This document shows positions 1-10,185 of a stretch of DNA of 64,000 nt, piece after piece (the first letter of the stretch is position 1; the number at the start of each line of letters is the position of its first letter). This DNA is from JANNWF01 sp052390415 (GTDB lineage: Bacteria; Pseudomonadota; Gammaproteobacteria; Xanthomonadales; Xanthomonadaceae). The DNA lies in NCBI GenBank assembly GCA_052390415.1, contig JBQTGY010000053.1:20589-84588 (forward strand). The letters run 5' to 3'. Below the pieces are notes generated by a model. The model was given only the letters and a program-made list of their open reading frames with translations. It had not been told where the DNA came from and searched no databases. Made by a program: the position numbers and the translations under genes.

Positions 1-1
1 G

Positions 2-256
2 CAGCTCAGTGGCGATGTGTATGCCAGTGATCGCATCGAACTGGGCGCCAGCGCGCGGGTGCAGGGCAACCTGTACTACAAGGTGATTGAGATGGCCGCC
101 GGCGCCGTGGTCAGCGGACGCATGATCCACGGTGACGCGCCCAAACAACTGCCGAAGCCGGAAGTTGCGCCAGCGACGAGCAAGAGTGGCGAATCCAAGC
201 CTGGTGAAGGCAAGTCCGCTGAAGGCAAGCGCGAGCGCAGCGAAGCGGCAGCATAG
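2..256 (+). CDS. Bactofilin, C-terminal part (5' end outside window)
   Basis: The reading frame is open from base 2, so this is the 3' end of a gene that starts outside the window. The visible residues (SGDVYASDRIELGASARVQGNLYYKVIEM and onward) have the periodic small-residue and hydrophobic pattern of the bactofilin beta-helix. Bactofilins are polymer-forming cytoskeletal proteins involved in cell shape and polar organisation. After the core comes a hydrophilic tail of Lys/Ser/Gly/Glu repeats ending ...RERSEAAA. A bactofilin gene directly upstream of erpA is a familiar arrangement in gammaproteobacteria, which supports the call. The upstream half was not seen, so length and membrane anchoring cannot be judged. 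Confidence 0.8.
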   Translation, partial: QLSGDVYASDRIELGASARVQGNLYYKVIEMAAGAVVSGRMIHGDAPKQLPKPEVAPATSKSGESKPGEGKSAEGKRERSEAAA

Positions 257-283
257 GTGGGCAAGCGCGAGCGCAGCGAAGCG
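224..283. repeat. 24-bp direct repeat across the bactofilin stop codon
   Basis: The 24 bases at 224-247 recur exactly at 260-283, a 36-bp period. The first copy encodes the last residues of the bactofilin tail and the second lies just after the TAG stop at 254-256. It looks like a tandem duplication that extended or truncated the basic tail. Confidence 0.8.
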
Positions 284-406
284 TCTGCTTGATTTCAGTC
301 TCATTCGCGTCCATGTACAGGGTCTGCGTTGGGGAGAAACGCCACACCCGCCCGCAGCCATTGGATCGGTCAGTCGGCTATCGGAACACCATTGGGACAA
401 TCGGCC

Positions 407-766
407 ATGCAAGCAGCACCTACCTATCAACAGCTGGAACAGCCGCTTGTATTGACAGCGGCGGCAGCCAGCAAAGTGCGCCAGTTGATTGCCGAAGAGG
501 GCAATGACGCACTCAAGCTGCGCGTGTACATCCAGGGCGGCGGATGTTCGGGTTTCCAGTATGGCTTCGAGTTCGACGAGGCCCGTGCCGAAGACGATGC
601 GGCGGTTGAACGTGATGGCGTTCTGCTGCTGGTGGACCCGCTGAGCCTGCAGTATCTGTTGGGTGCGGAAGTCGATTACACCGAAAGTCTGCAGGGGGCG
701 CAGTTCGTCATTCGTAATCCCAATGCCAAGACCACGTGCGGTTGCGGGTCCTCATTTGCGGTCTGA
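407..766 (+). CDS. erpA: Iron-sulfur cluster insertion protein ErpA
   Basis: A-type Fe-S carrier of the HesB/IscA family that delivers clusters to apo-enzymes, notably those of isoprenoid synthesis and respiration. The 119-residue product has the family signature [11 protein letters not shown] and the C-terminal Cys pair in [11 protein letters not shown], so all three conserved cysteines are present. I chose the ATG at 407 (MQAAPTYQQ) rather than the frame opening at 329, because the extra 26 residues are unlike the family and ErpA is normally 110-130 residues. It follows the bactofilin gene and precedes nudC by 15 bases, so the two may be co-transcribed. Confidence 0.93.
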   Translation: MQAAPTYQQLEQPLVLTAAAASKVRQLIAEEGNDALKLRVYIQGGGCSGFQYGFEFDEARAEDDAAVERDGVLLLVDPLSLQYLLGAEVDYTESLQGAQFVIRNPNAKTTCGCGSSFAV

Positions 767-781
767 CTGGCGCGTCAGACC

Positions 782-1717
782 ATGAGTACAAAAAAAGCTC
801 CCAACCTGTTTGCCGGGTCGAGTCTGGACCGTGCCGCCGAGCGCCGGGACGATCCGGCATGGCTGGCAGCGGCATGGCCAAGCGCCTCCTTGTTGCTGGT
901 CGACTTCGAAGGTCGGGCGGCGCTCGACCCAAGCACGACGGCATTTGCCAACCTTCGCGCCAGCGAATTCCCTGCCGCGCTAGTCAGTCAGGCCAGTTTC
1001 TTGGGCGTGCAGGGTGATCGCCCCTATTTTGCCCTGGCCGCGGAAGCCTTGGATGCGGATCGACGTTCCGGGCCGTGGACATGGACCGGTCTGCGCGAAG
1101 CGGCCGGCCAGTTGTCGGCCTTTGAGGCAGGTTTGTTTGCATATGCAAAGGCGTTGCTGTTGTGGCAGACGCGGGCACGCTTCTGCCCCGCGTGCGGCAC
1201 CGCGACGCAGCTGCGCCGCGCTGGCCACAGCACCCGTTGCGGAAATGCGGATTGTGGGCTTGAGCAATTTCCGCGTACCGACGCGGCGATCATTGTGTTG
1301 GTCACCGATGGCCCGCGCGCCCTGATTGGGCGTCAGGCGGGCTGGCCGCGCAAGCGCTATTCAACGCTCGCCGGATTTGTCGAACCGGGTGAATCGCTCG
1401 AGGATGCCTTGCGTCGAGAGGTGTTTGAAGAGTCGGGCGTACGGGTTGGCGAGTGCCAATATCAAAGCTCGCAGCCGTGGCCGTTTCCCGCCTCGTTGAT
1501 GTTGGGTTTTCGTGCGCAAGCCGTGAACCCGACCATCACCTTGGGCGATGAGTTGGAGGACGTGCGCTGGATTTCAGCCAACGATCTGCTTGATGAGGTC
1601 GAGCGCGGCAATTTGCGAATGCCGTTTCCAATTTCGGTGAGCTTTCGTCTGTTGGCCGATTGGCTGCTCGAGTCCGCCGATCCAGATCGCGTGCGCACCT
1701 TGCTTCCTGGCGCCTGA
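782..1717 (+). CDS. nudC: NADH pyrophosphatase NudC (Nudix family)
   Basis: Nudix hydrolase that cleaves NAD(H) to NMN(H) and AMP and, in known NudC proteins, removes NAD caps from RNA. The 311-residue protein has a mid-protein zinc ribbon (CPACGTAT, then CGNADC) followed by an intact Nudix box, GFVEPGESLEDALRREVFEE then SG. The downstream SQPWPFPASLM segment is the NudC-type SQPWPFPxS signature that distinguishes this subfamily. Length fits the longer xanthomonad versions. It starts 15 bases after erpA, and the ATG at 782 gives a full-length protein. Confidence 0.93.
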   Translation: MSTKKAPNLFAGSSLDRAAERRDDPAWLAAAWPSASLLLVDFEGRAALDPSTTAFANLRASEFPAALVSQASFLGVQGDRPYFALAAEALDADRRSGPWTWTGLREAAGQLSAFEAGLFAYAKALLLWQTRARFCPACGTATQLRRAGHSTRCGNADCGLEQFPRTDAAIIVLVTDGPRALIGRQAGWPRKRYSTLAGFVEPGESLEDALRREVFEESGVRVGECQYQSSQPWPFPASLMLGFRAQAVNPTITLGDELEDVRWISANDLLDEVERGNLRMPFPISVSFRLLADWLLESADPDRVRTLLPGA

Positions 1718-1737
1718 GTGGCGCAACCAAAGCGCTG

Positions 1738-1898
1738 GGCGAAATCACCACGCAAGCAGAAGATCCTCAGCGCAGAGACGCAAAGAACGCAGAGACAGCC
1801 GGTTGGGTCTTGAGCGCCCGAACCGCCTACTTCTCTGCGTCCCTCTGCGTTCTCTGCGCCTCCGCGTTGAGGCTTTGCTCTGGATGTTGTGACGGTCC
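1738..1898. repeat. Interspersed imperfect palindromic repeat (GCAGAG type), copy 1
   Basis: The gene-free stretch between nudC and the ampE-like gene carries a long imperfect inverted repeat. The left half is rich in GCAGAGACGCAAAG-like units and the right half in CTCTGCGTTCTCTGCG and CCTCCGCGTT. The right end (CTCCGCGTTGAGGCTTTGC, then TCTGGATG) closely resembles the right end of the element at 54507-54662, so these are two copies of one dispersed family. No ORF inside it looks real. Confidence 0.75.
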
Positions 1899-1974
1899 AC
1901 TGTGACCGACGACGGCATGCCCGCGACCGCTACAATCGTGATCACTGGGCGCATGCCTGTCGGGAAGTCTGTCG

Positions 1975-2904
1975 ATGTCCGCTGCGTTGATTGCGGTTGT
2001 GGTCGCCTTGCTGCTGGGTCATCGCTTGCCCGAGCCGGGCTCGTGGCGTCGCTTCGGCTGGTTCGACGCCTGGACCGTGAGCGTCAATGCCCGTCTGGGC
2101 AGACCCGCCGCTGCGGATGTGGGCGGCATGCTGGTGCTGCTCTTGCCCGTGGTGGGACTCGCGATCCTGCAATTCGTGCTCGCCAGCCGCATGCTCGGGT
2201 TCCCAGCCTTCGTGCTCAGCGTATTGGTGCTGTTTGCATGCTGGGGCCCGCGCGATCTGGATCGCGACGTCGAAGCCGTTCTCGATGCCGACGATCCCGA
2301 TCAGCAACGCCGCGCGGCCGCTCCCCTGTTTCCGGTTGGGCCTCCATCCATTGCCAGCCGTGATCTGGTCGATGCGGCTTTTTCAGAAGCGTTGCGGCGC
2401 TGGTTCGGCGTGCTGTTCTGGTTCTTGTTGCTGGGGCCCAGCGGTGCGTTGTTGTTTCGCCTCACGCAGATCCTGCTGACTGCCAACCCGCCGCCACCGA
2501 TTTCGCCGTTGGCGACCCTGCGTCTGGTGATGGCGTGGCCGGTGGCGCAACTGATGACCTTGGGCCTGGCACTTGCAGCCAGTTTTGACGCTGTCTTCGT
2601 GGCCTGGCGTGAGTGGCATCAGCAACGCGGCGAAGGTTGGTTGGCGTCCGACACCGGGTTCCTGCAGGCGGCGGGTCGGGCCAGCGTGGTCTTCGAACTG
2701 GCCGCTGAAGCCGAGCCCGTCGCCGAGGAGTCCGGAACCGAGGAGTCGACGCCCGCAGGTGAGATGGATGCCAGCATCGGCGGCGATGCCGAGCCGATCT
2801 GCAGCGTGCCGGCCTTGCGCGATGCCATGAGTCTGATCTGGCGTGTACTAATAGTGTGGCTGACCGTGATCGCGTTGCTGGTGCTGGCGGGTTTCGTCAG
2901 CTAG
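1975..2904 (+). CDS. AmpE-like inner membrane protein
   Basis: Predicted polytopic membrane protein of 309 residues similar in layout to AmpE, the membrane sensor-like protein linked to the AmpD/AmpG beta-lactamase induction pathway. It has hydrophobic segments near residues 1-15, 45-90, 140-190 and at the C-terminus (WRVLIVWLTVIALLVLAGFV). The central RRWFGVLFWFLLLGPSGALL stretch is typical of AmpE/CobD-like proteins. An acidic loop (EAEPVAEESGTEEST) precedes the last helix. No ampD was seen nearby, so the beta-lactam link is by family only. Confidence 0.7.
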   Translation: MSAALIAVVVALLLGHRLPEPGSWRRFGWFDAWTVSVNARLGRPAAADVGGMLVLLLPVVGLAILQFVLASRMLGFPAFVLSVLVLFACWGPRDLDRDVEAVLDADDPDQQRRAAAPLFPVGPPSIASRDLVDAAFSEALRRWFGVLFWFLLLGPSGALLFRLTQILLTANPPPPISPLATLRLVMAWPVAQLMTLGLALAASFDAVFVAWREWHQQRGEGWLASDTGFLQAAGRASVVFELAAEAEPVAEESGTEESTPAGEMDASIGGDAEPICSVPALRDAMSLIWRVLIVWLTVIALLVLAGFVS

Positions 2905-2964
2905 GAGCCTCCTCACATAAGCGAAGCGAAGGCGCGCGCAGCGCGTGAACTTGCGCGGCTGCTC

Positions 2965-4851
2965 CTACGCGCGATCGCCACGCAACGCTCTGACTTTCGC
3001 CTCCAATACCGCCGCCGTTGCCTCCGCCGCTGGCAGGGCCGCGTCAGCCATCAGGCCGACCTCTGCGCGCAGGCGTCTGGGCACACGCAAGCGGCGCAAT
3101 TGCGAGTCGCGCTTGCTCCACATGCTGGTCCACATGCCGGTGAGCGCCAACGGCACTACCGGGACCGGGCGGGTCTTGAGGATGCGTTCGACGCCTTGCC
3201 GGAAGGTGGCGATTTCGCCGTCCTTGGTGAGCGCGCCTTCCGGGAAAATGCCGATCAGCTCGCCGTCGGCCAAGGCACGGTCGACTTCTTCGAACGCGCG
3301 CTGCATCAGCTGCGGATCCTCCTTGGACCCGGCGATCGGAATGGCGCGCGCGCTCTTGAATATCCAGCGCAGAATCGGGAAGTTGAAGATCTTGTAGTAC
3401 ATGACAAAACGAATCGGCCGCGGCACGGCCCCGCCGATCAATAGCGCGTCGACATAGCTGACGTGGTTGCACACGATCAGCGCGGCGCCTTCATCGGGGA
3501 TGTGTTGCTCGATGCCGCGGGTGTCCAGACGGTAAAACAGCTTGATCAGCACCCAGCATGCAAAGCGCATCGCAAATTCGGGCACCAGCGTAAAGATATA
3601 GATCGCCACCAGCGCATTCAGCACGGCGGTCAACAGGAACAGTTCCGGGATGCTGAAGCCCGAACTGAGAAAGAGGATGGCCAACAACGAGGCCGCCACC
3701 ATGAACAGCGCGTTCAAGATGTTGTTGGCGGCAATCGTCCGCGACAACTGCGCGCGTGGCGCACGTTGTTGGATCAAGGCGAACAGCGGCACGATGTAGA
3801 AGCCACCGAACACGCCGATCAAGGCGAGATCCATGACGATTCGCCAGCTACCTTCGGCGGCAAGAAACTGCCGCCAGGTAAGGTCCAGCACGACGGCGGC
3901 CTGTGGCTGCGCGAAGTACAGATCGACGCCGAACACGGTCAGGCCGAGCGCGCCCAGCGGCACCAAACCAATTTCCACGGTGCGTCGGGACAACACTTCA
4001 CACAGCAACGAACCCGCGCCGATTCCGACCGTGAACACCATCATGACCAATTGCGCGACGCTGGCGTCGCCACCGAGATAGACCGCGGCGTAGTTGGGAA
4101 TCTGCGCCAGGAAAATCGCCCCGAAGAACCAGAACCAGCTGATTCCGAGCACCGAATTCAGCACCGCGCGATTGCCGCGCAGGCAGCCCAGCGTGCTCAC
4201 CGTCAGCGCGACCAGATTCCAGCGCAGGCGCAGGTCGGGCGCGGTCGCCGGCGCATTCGGTATTTTCCGGCTGCTCAGCCAACCCAGCACGGCAATCACG
4301 ATCACCGTGGCGGACACGTATTGAGTGCCGTTGGCAAAACCCTGAATCAACCAACCGCCGAGCATGGAGCCGATCAAGATGGTCAGGAAGGTGCCGGCTT
4401 CCACCAGCGCATTGCCGCCGACCAGTTCCTCGGGCTTCAGCGCCTGCGGCAGGATGGCGTATTTGAGCGGTCCGAACAGAGCGCTGTGCGTGCCCATCAG
4501 AAACAGCACGAACATCAGAAATGGCAGCGATTCGAAGGCAAAGCCGACCGCCGCCAACAGCATGATGACGATTTCGAACACCTTGATCAGCCGGATGGTG
4601 TTCGACTTTTCGAATTTCTCGGCCCATTGCCCTGCGAGTGCCGAAAACAGGAAGAACGGCAGAATGAACAGGCCGGCGGCGAGATTGGTCCAGACAAGTT
4701 TGTCTTCAGCGCTCAGGCTGATTGCGCCGAAGGCAATCAAGATGATCAAGCTCTGCTTGAACACGTTGTCGTTGAACGCACCCAGCGCCTGGGTGACGAA
4801 GAACGGCAGAAAGCGGCGTTGCCCAAGCAGGGCGAATTGCGATTGCGACAT
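2965..4851 (-). CDS. LplT-like MFS transporter fused to a PlsC acyltransferase
   Basis: Two-domain protein of 628 residues. Residues 1 to about 420 form an MFS permease like the lysophospholipid flippase LplT (FFVTQALGAFNDNVFKQSL near the N-terminus is characteristic). The C-terminal 200 residues are a 1-acylglycerol-phosphate acyltransferase domain with the catalytic NHVSYVD (HX4D) motif and the FPEGALTKDG substrate motif. In E. coli the equivalent functions are split between lplT and aas. This fusion lacks the Aas acyl-ACP synthetase domain. It probably imports lysophospholipids and re-acylates them at the inner membrane. It lies downstream of purD on the same strand. Confidence 0.88.
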   Translation of the reverse strand: MSQSQFALLGQRRFLPFFVTQALGAFNDNVFKQSLIILIAFGAISLSAEDKLVWTNLAAGLFILPFFLFSALAGQWAEKFEKSNTIRLIKVFEIVIMLLAAVGFAFESLPFLMFVLFLMGTHSALFGPLKYAILPQALKPEELVGGNALVEAGTFLTILIGSMLGGWLIQGFANGTQYVSATVIVIAVLGWLSSRKIPNAPATAPDLRLRWNLVALTVSTLGCLRGNRAVLNSVLGISWFWFFGAIFLAQIPNYAAVYLGGDASVAQLVMMVFTVGIGAGSLLCEVLSRRTVEIGLVPLGALGLTVFGVDLYFAQPQAAVVLDLTWRQFLAAEGSWRIVMDLALIGVFGGFYIVPLFALIQQRAPRAQLSRTIAANNILNALFMVAASLLAILFLSSGFSIPELFLLTAVLNALVAIYIFTLVPEFAMRFACWVLIKLFYRLDTRGIEQHIPDEGAALIVCNHVSYVDALLIGGAVPRPIRFVMYYKIFNFPILRWIFKSARAIPIAGSKEDPQLMQRAFEEVDRALADGELIGIFPEGALTKDGEIATFRQGVERILKTRPVPVVPLALTGMWTSMWSKRDSQLRRLRVPRRLRAEVGLMADAALPAAEATAAVLEAKVRALRGDRA

Positions 4852-4952
4852 GAGCGGCTTCAGCGCGAGAAATATCGCCGCGAGACTAGCAGACCCACCG
4901 CTGCGTCAGTGTTTGCCGTTCGAAGAGGCGCACGCTGCCTGCGACGTGCTGT

Positions 4953-5022
4953 TGTAGGACGCGTCATGGACGCGCCGCAATCACATGGAAATGCTGAAGG
5001 TGTGCCCGAGGCGCACCCTACG
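4953..5022. repeat. Short palindromic repeats (GTAGG + GACGCG type) between purD and the LplT-PlsC gene
   Basis: Two imperfect palindromes lie in tandem: one around GCGTCATGGACGC (4961-4973) preceded by GTAGG, the other around AGGTGTGCCC...GCGCACCCTA ending at the purD stop codon. They resemble the cleaner palindromes at 19521-19538 and 59703-59761, suggesting one REP-like family. Here they could act as a weak terminator or mRNA-stabilising hairpin after purD. Confidence 0.55.
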
Positions 5023-6316
5023 ATTCGCGGGCGATGGCGCGCCAGCCAATGTCGTGACGGTGAAACTCGCCGTGCCAGTGAATCGGACTGAGGGCGGCGT
5101 AGGCTTGGGTCTGTGCTGCGCGCACGCTTTCGCCCAGTGCACACACAGTCAACACGCGGCCGCTCGCAGTCACTACTTGTCCCGCGTGCAAGCGCGTGCC
5201 GGCGTGGAACACCTTGGTGTCTGTTGCCGGGGGCGAGTCCAAACCGTGAATGACATCGCCCACACGCGGCGTGTCTGGATAGTTGGCTGCGGCCATGACG
5301 ATGCCCAAGCTCGGGCGTGAGTCCCACTGTGGCGCTGCCTGGTCGAGGCGACCTTCGATGCCGGCCTCGATCAGATCGACGAAATCCGAGGTCAAGCGCA
5401 GCATCACAGGCTGCGTCTCCGGATCGCCGAAGCGCACATTGAACTCGATGACCTTCGGCGCACCGGTGTGATCGATCATCAGCCCTGCGTAGAGAAATCC
5501 GGTAAAGATCACGCCGTCGTCGGCCATGCCACGCACAGTGGGCTCGATCACTTCGCGCATCACTCGCGCATGCACCTCTGCAGTCACCACCGGGGCTGGC
5601 GAGTAAGCGCCCATGCCGCCGGTATTGGGTCCAGTATCGCCATCGCCAACGCGCTTGTGGTCCTGGCTGGTGGCCATCGGCAAGGCGTGTTTGCCATCGA
5701 CCATGACGATGAAACTCGCTTCCTCGCCGAGCAGGAACTCTTCGATCACCACCCGCGAACCGGCTGCACCAAACGCGTTGCCGGCGAGCATGTCAGTCAC
5801 CGCGGCCTCGGCCTCACTCAGGGTCATCGCGACAATCACACCTTTGCCGGCGGCCAGTCCGTCGGCCTTGATGACGATCGGCGCGCCATGCTGACGAACG
5901 TATGCCAGCGCTGCATCGACATCCGTGTGCACGGCGTAGCGCGAGGTGGGGATGCGATGACGTGCGAGAAAATCCTTGGCGAAGGCCTTGCTGCCTTCCA
6001 ATTGCGCCGCCGAGGCCGTGGGTCCGAAGATCGCCAAACCCGCCGCGCGGAAGCGATCAACGATGCCCAGCACCAGTGGTCCTTCCGGGCCGACGATGGT
6101 GACGTCGATGGCCTCGGATTGAGCAAAGGCGAGCAAACCGTCGATATCGATGGCACCCATGTTGATGTTGCGGCACTTGGGCTCAAAGGCCGTGCCGGCA
6201 TTGCCAGGCGCAACCAGCACTTGGGCCACCCGTGAGGACTGTGCCAGCTTCCAGGCCAAGGCGTGTTCGCGGCCACCGCCGCCGATCAACAAGACTTTCA
6301 GGTTGGATCCGCGCAT
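5018..6316 (-). CDS. purD: Phosphoribosylamine-glycine ligase (GARS)
   Basis: Second step of purine synthesis: ATP-dependent joining of phosphoribosylamine and glycine. The 432-residue protein begins [20 protein letters not shown], the PurD N-terminal signature. It has the ATP-grasp core ([19 protein letters not shown]), the [15 protein letters not shown] segment and the [14 protein letters not shown] metal/ATP site. Full length for the family. It starts 5 bases after the purH stop on the same strand and is the last gene of the long aroQ-to-purD run. Confidence 0.97.
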   Translation of the reverse strand: MRGSNLKVLLIGGGGREHALAWKLAQSSRVAQVLVAPGNAGTAFEPKCRNINMGAIDIDGLLAFAQSEAIDVTIVGPEGPLVLGIVDRFRAAGLAIFGPTASAAQLEGSKAFAKDFLARHRIPTSRYAVHTDVDAALAYVRQHGAPIVIKADGLAAGKGVIVAMTLSEAEAAVTDMLAGNAFGAAGSRVVIEEFLLGEEASFIVMVDGKHALPMATSQDHKRVGDGDTGPNTGGMGAYSPAPVVTAEVHARVMREVIEPTVRGMADDGVIFTGFLYAGLMIDHTGAPKVIEFNVRFGDPETQPVMLRLTSDFVDLIEAGIEGRLDQAAPQWDSRPSLGIVMAAANYPDTPRVGDVIHGLDSPPATDTKVFHAGTRLHAGQVVTASGRVLTVCALGESVRAAQTQAYAALSPIHWHGEFHRHDIGWRAIARES

Positions 6317-6321
6317 CGCGA

Positions 6322-7890
6322 TCAGTGCCGAAAGTGGCGGCGCGCGGTAAACACCATCGCCATGCCGTGTTCATCGGCCGCGGCAATGACTTCGCTGTCG
6401 CGCATCGAACCGCCAGGTTGAATCACCGCGCGAATGCCGGCCTTCGCGGCGGCATCGATGCCGTCACGGAACGGGAAAAAGGCATCGCTAGCCATTACCG
6501 ATCCGGCCACCTGCAAGCTGGCATCTGCCGCCTTGATGCCAGCGATCTGCGCACTCACGACACGACTCATCTGTCCCGCACCAATGCCGATGGTGCGCGA
6601 ATGGTGGGCGTAAACGATGGCATTTGATTTGACGAACATTGCTACTCGCCAGGCGAACAACAAGTCGACCATCTCGTGCGCATCCGGCCCGCGTTGGCTG
6701 ACCACCCGCAGGTCGGCCATGCCGAGCGAATCGGTGTCGGCATCCTGTACCAACAGGCCGCCACGCACGCGTTGGTAGTGCAGCGCGGTATTGGCCGGGC
6801 CGAGTTCGCCAATCGCCAGCACGCGCACATTCGATTTCTTGGCGATGACCGCCAGCGCGTCTTCATGCACCTGCGGCGCCAGGATCACTTCGACGAATTG
6901 GCGCTGGATGATTTCGCTCGCCGTGATCGCATCCAGCGCGCGGTTGAAGGCAATGATGCCGCCGAAGGCCGAGGTTGGATCGGTCGCGTAGGCGCGATCG
7001 TACGCTTCGAACAAGCTGGCACCGATGGCCACTCCGCAGGGATTGGCGTGTTTGACGATCACGCAGGCAGGCGCGTCGAAACTGCGCACACATTCCAGCG
7101 CGGCATCGGCATCGGCGATGTTGTTGTAGCTGAGTTCCTTGCCTTGCAGGAAGCGCGCGCTCGCCACGTTGCCGCCGCTGGCATTGGCCTCGATATACAG
7201 CGCGCCACGCTGGTGCGGATTCTCGCCGTAGCGCAAGTTGCCAACGCGCGCAAAGTCCAGATGCAAGCTGCGTGGAAATGCCTCCGGCTTGCTCGGCTGC
7301 GCCACCCGCGCGCCTAGCCACATGGCGATCTGGCCGTCGTAGGCACTGGTATGTGCGTACGCCTTGGCGGCCAGATGGCGACGTTGCGTTGCGTCGCTGC
7401 CACCCTCGGCGAGTGCTTCCAGCAAGGCGGGATAGTCGTCCGGGTCCACGACCACGGCGACTCGTTGATGGTTCTTGGCCGCCCCGCGCAGCATTGCCGG
7501 ACCGCCGACATCAATGTTCTCGACACCGTCTTCGAAGCTGCAATCCGGTTGCGCAATGGTTGCCGCGAAGGGATACAGATTCACCACCAGCAGATCGATG
7601 GGCGCGATCCCATGCTCGCTCATCACGTCATTGTCGAGCGGCTCGCGCGCCAAGAGGCCGCCGTGAACGCGCGGATGCAGGGTCTTGACCCGGCCATCCA
7701 TGATCTCCGGGAATCCGGTCACCGCGCTGACATCGATGGTCGCGATGCCGGCCGCCCGCAGGCTGCGCGCGGTGCCGCCGGTAGAAATCAGTTCGACCTT
7801 GGCCGCTTGCAGGGCCTGCGCGAATTCGATCAAGCCACGTTTGTCTGATACCGACAGCAGTGCGCGGCGGATCGGTTGGCGAGCAGTCAT
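6322..7890 (-). CDS. purH: Bifunctional AICAR transformylase / IMP cyclohydrolase
   Basis: Last two steps of IMP synthesis. The 522-residue protein has the N-terminal MGS-like cyclohydrolase domain ([32 protein letters not shown]) and the transformylase domain with the LRYGENPHQ and [12 protein letters not shown] motifs, the latter carrying the catalytic Lys-His pair. The C-terminal [24 protein letters not shown] and FTARRHFRH segments are typical. Full length. It sits between fis and purD, 5 bases from purD, so the two purine genes are coupled. Confidence 0.97.
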   Translation of the reverse strand: MTARQPIRRALLSVSDKRGLIEFAQALQAAKVELISTGGTARSLRAAGIATIDVSAVTGFPEIMDGRVKTLHPRVHGGLLAREPLDNDVMSEHGIAPIDLLVVNLYPFAATIAQPDCSFEDGVENIDVGGPAMLRGAAKNHQRVAVVVDPDDYPALLEALAEGGSDATQRRHLAAKAYAHTSAYDGQIAMWLGARVAQPSKPEAFPRSLHLDFARVGNLRYGENPHQRGALYIEANASGGNVASARFLQGKELSYNNIADADAALECVRSFDAPACVIVKHANPCGVAIGASLFEAYDRAYATDPTSAFGGIIAFNRALDAITASEIIQRQFVEVILAPQVHEDALAVIAKKSNVRVLAIGELGPANTALHYQRVRGGLLVQDADTDSLGMADLRVVSQRGPDAHEMVDLLFAWRVAMFVKSNAIVYAHHSRTIGIGAGQMSRVVSAQIAGIKAADASLQVAGSVMASDAFFPFRDGIDAAAKAGIRAVIQPGGSMRDSEVIAAADEHGMAMVFTARRHFRH

Positions 7891-7985
7891 GGGAGCGGCT
7901 AAATCGACGGGGTCGGGGCCGCGAAGTATAGCGAGCGGCGCGCCGGGCTAGCGGCGTGTCGCGCTGGCGAGGCGGAGCTTTCGGC

Positions 7986-8273
7986 TTAGTCGACGTTCAA
8001 TCCGAGATCGTGCAAGCGCTTGCGCAGGGTGGCCCGGTTCAAACCCAGCGTCGCCGCCGCGCGGGTGAGATTGCCGTCGCAATGACGCATCACTTCAGTG
8101 AACAACGGCGATTCCACTTCACGCAGCACAAACGCGTGCAATTGGCCGTCGTCATGGCCATCGAGATCGCTCAAATAGCGGCGCACCGCGCGCGCGACAT
8201 GCTCGCGCAGCGCGGACGGAGGGGCGGGTGTGTCGTCAGTGGCGGCATGGCCGCGGGTGTGGCGGGCGGGCAA
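7986..8273 (-). CDS. fis: DNA-binding protein Fis
   Basis: Nucleoid-associated global regulator that bends DNA and modulates growth-phase expression. The C-terminal [20 protein letters not shown] is the Fis helix-turn-helix, preceded by the dimer core [19 protein letters not shown]. The start is uncertain. The frame stays open to a GTG at 8429 (147 residues), but Fis is usually 90-100 residues. I therefore prefer the TTG at 8273, giving 95 residues; no good Shine-Dalgarno was found for either. In many gammaproteobacteria fis follows dusB; here it follows the zinc ribbon gene, as in xanthomonads. Confidence 0.85.
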   Translation of the reverse strand: MPARHTRGHAATDDTPAPPSALREHVARAVRRYLSDLDGHDDGQLHAFVLREVESPLFTEVMRHCDGNLTRAAATLGLNRATLRKRLHDLGLNVD

Positions 8274-8491
8274 GGTGGGACTCGGCAGGCAAGCGGCAAC
8301 GGGCCGGGTCTGGGTATTGCCCGGTCGGTCAGTGTATGCCTGCGTTGCCTGTGATGCGAGCAAAATACAGCCCCGCAAAGCGTGATTGTCGTCACCGAAC
8401 CGAATCAAACTGAAGGCTGCTCCGGTCACCGGCTCGGATTGCCTTGGCAGCGACCCGCGATGGCAACGCTGGCGCGCGGGGCTGTACCGGG

Positions 8492-9238
8492 CTAGCGAAA
8501 CTCGAACGCGAAAGCGACCGCCGATTTTCCCGGATCTTCCAGCTCCAGCCTGACGAGAACGGCTTCATCCGCCGCCAGCGAATCCACCGCTGGCTCGCCG
8601 CCCAGGTATTCGGTGGCGGTGAATCGTCGCAATCCCAAGGCTTGACCGTCGAGATCCGACAACGCCAACTCCAACTGTGGCCAGGCTTGGCGCCAGGGGC
8701 CGGGATTGCGGATGGTGGCGGTGACCAGCAGCGCATCGGGTGCGGACGGATGTGGCCCGACTTCTCGCGCCAACAATTGCAGCCGCTGTGGTTCTCGCCA
8801 CGGTGGCAGGTTGCAGGACAGGTGCACGCAAACACGCTCAAGCCACGGCCGCCAGCGCGCATCTGCAGCAAGCTCGGCACGCTCGGCAGCCACGATCTGC
8901 ACAAACAGCAGGCCGGCCAACACCACGGCGCTTGCCGCCCAACCCAACCAAGCCTGCGGCGGTCTCGCATGGGCTTCGACAAAGCCCGGCGCGTGAGCTG
9001 CCGGCGGGGGCGTCAGCCGAAAAAGGTCCCCTTGTTCAGGCGCCGGTTCGCTGTCCAGTCGTGGCGCGAGGCCCGAGGCGACAAACGGCCGATGGTTGTA
9101 ATCGTCAGTCTCACGCAGCCGATCCAGCGCATCGAACTCGCGCTCGCAGTGGCCACAGACGATGCGCCCGCGCCCTTCGGCCAACAGCCGAGGCGGCAAG
9201 GGGTAGACAGTTTCACAGTAGGCGCATTGGGTGAACAC
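8492..9238 (-). CDS. DUF3426 zinc-ribbon membrane protein
   Basis: A 248-residue protein starting with a MJ0042-type zinc ribbon: [12 protein letters not shown] then CGHCEREF, giving two CxxC pairs. A single membrane helix follows near residues 95-115 ([20 protein letters not shown]). The rest is a DUF3426 domain that is probably periplasmic, with C33-like cysteine pairs absent and HLSCNLPP near residue 140. Function is not established. It starts 26 bases after prmA and precedes fis, a conserved position in xanthomonads. Confidence 0.82.
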   Translation of the reverse strand: MFTQCAYCETVYPLPPRLLAEGRGRIVCGHCEREFDALDRLRETDDYNHRPFVASGLAPRLDSEPAPEQGDLFRLTPPPAAHAPGFVEAHARPPQAWLGWAASAVVLAGLLFVQIVAAERAELAADARWRPWLERVCVHLSCNLPPWREPQRLQLLAREVGPHPSAPDALLVTATIRNPGPWRQAWPQLELALSDLDGQALGLRRFTATEYLGGEPAVDSLAADEAVLVRLELEDPGKSAVAFAFEFR

Positions 9239-9263
9239 AGCGACATCCTAACAACTGCCGTCG

Positions 9264-10181
9264 CTACGGTGGCTGTGTCCGTCGCACGCCTTCGATGCGC
9301 AGCCAATCTTCGCGTGTTGTCACGTGCAACTGCTCGAACCAAGGCTCATAGCGAGTCAGCAAGGCCGGTTCCTGGCCGAGCAGGATTCCCGATAGTGCGA
9401 TCCTGCCGCCCGGCGTCACCAGATCTGCCAATTGCGGCGCCAGGGCATCCAGCGCTGATGCCAGAATGTTGGCCACCACGACCGGAAATTGCGCTGACGG
9501 TGCTTCGGCAGGGGCGAACACGTCGATGGCCGACGCAAGTCCGTTGCGCTCCGCGTTGTCACGGGTGGCAATCAGCGCCTGCGGATCATTGTCGATGGCC
9601 ACCACGTGGCTGGCACCAAGCTTGAGTGCAGCCAAGGCCAGGATGCCGGAGCCGCAGCCAAAATCCAGAACGCCCACGCCGCGCAGATCCAGCCCATCCA
9701 ACCACTCCAGGCAGAGCGCGGTGGTGGGATGCGTACCCGAGCCAAACGCCAGACCCGGGTCCAGCCGCAGCACCGCTGCATCCGCGACCTCGGCCGCTGC
9801 GGGCAGATCGCGATTCCACGGCACGATCCACGTGCGTCGACCGAACTGCAGCGGTTCGTATTGATCCATCCACGCCCGTTCCCAGTCTTGATCGGCAACC
9901 TCGCAGAATTCGGCCGACGCCGTGTCGATGGCGGAATCCAGCGCCTCCAGGGCGTGCAACAGCGCGTTGCCGTTGCTGCCCGCCGCAAACAGCGCGTTCA
10001 GCTGCATTTCAGCCCATAGCGGCTGCTCACCCACGCCGGGCTCAAAGATCGCTTGTTCATCTGCCGCGTCGGCATTGGCATCGCGCAAGGTGATCGCCAG
10101 AGCGCCAAGCTCTTCCAGCGCGTGTTCGATGCGTGGCTGATCGGCTTCGGTGCAGCGCAGGGTGAGTTGCAGGAAGGGCAT
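9264..10181 (-). CDS. prmA: Ribosomal protein L11 methyltransferase
   Basis: SAM-dependent methyltransferase that trimethylates lysines and the N-terminus of ribosomal protein L11. The 305-residue product has the N-terminal substrate-recognition domain, the linker [20 protein letters not shown], the SAM-binding [20 protein letters not shown] and the VVANILA catalytic-loop motif. Full length. It begins 4 bases after the accC stop, matching the accC-prmA order seen in many proteobacteria. Confidence 0.96.
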   Translation of the reverse strand: MPFLQLTLRCTEADQPRIEHALEELGALAITLRDANADAADEQAIFEPGVGEQPLWAEMQLNALFAAGSNGNALLHALEALDSAIDTASAEFCEVADQDWERAWMDQYEPLQFGRRTWIVPWNRDLPAAAEVADAAVLRLDPGLAFGSGTHPTTALCLEWLDGLDLRGVGVLDFGCGSGILALAALKLGASHVVAIDNDPQALIATRDNAERNGLASAIDVFAPAEAPSAQFPVVVANILASALDALAPQLADLVTPGGRIALSGILLGQEPALLTRYEPWFEQLHVTTREDWLRIEGVRRTQPP

Positions 10182-10185
10182 GGGC

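Noticed and set aside
3463..5091. A 542-codon open frame antisense to the LplT-PlsC gene
   Set aside because: Composition is Gln/Arg/His-rich as expected for a shadow of a high-GC membrane gene; no domain visible.
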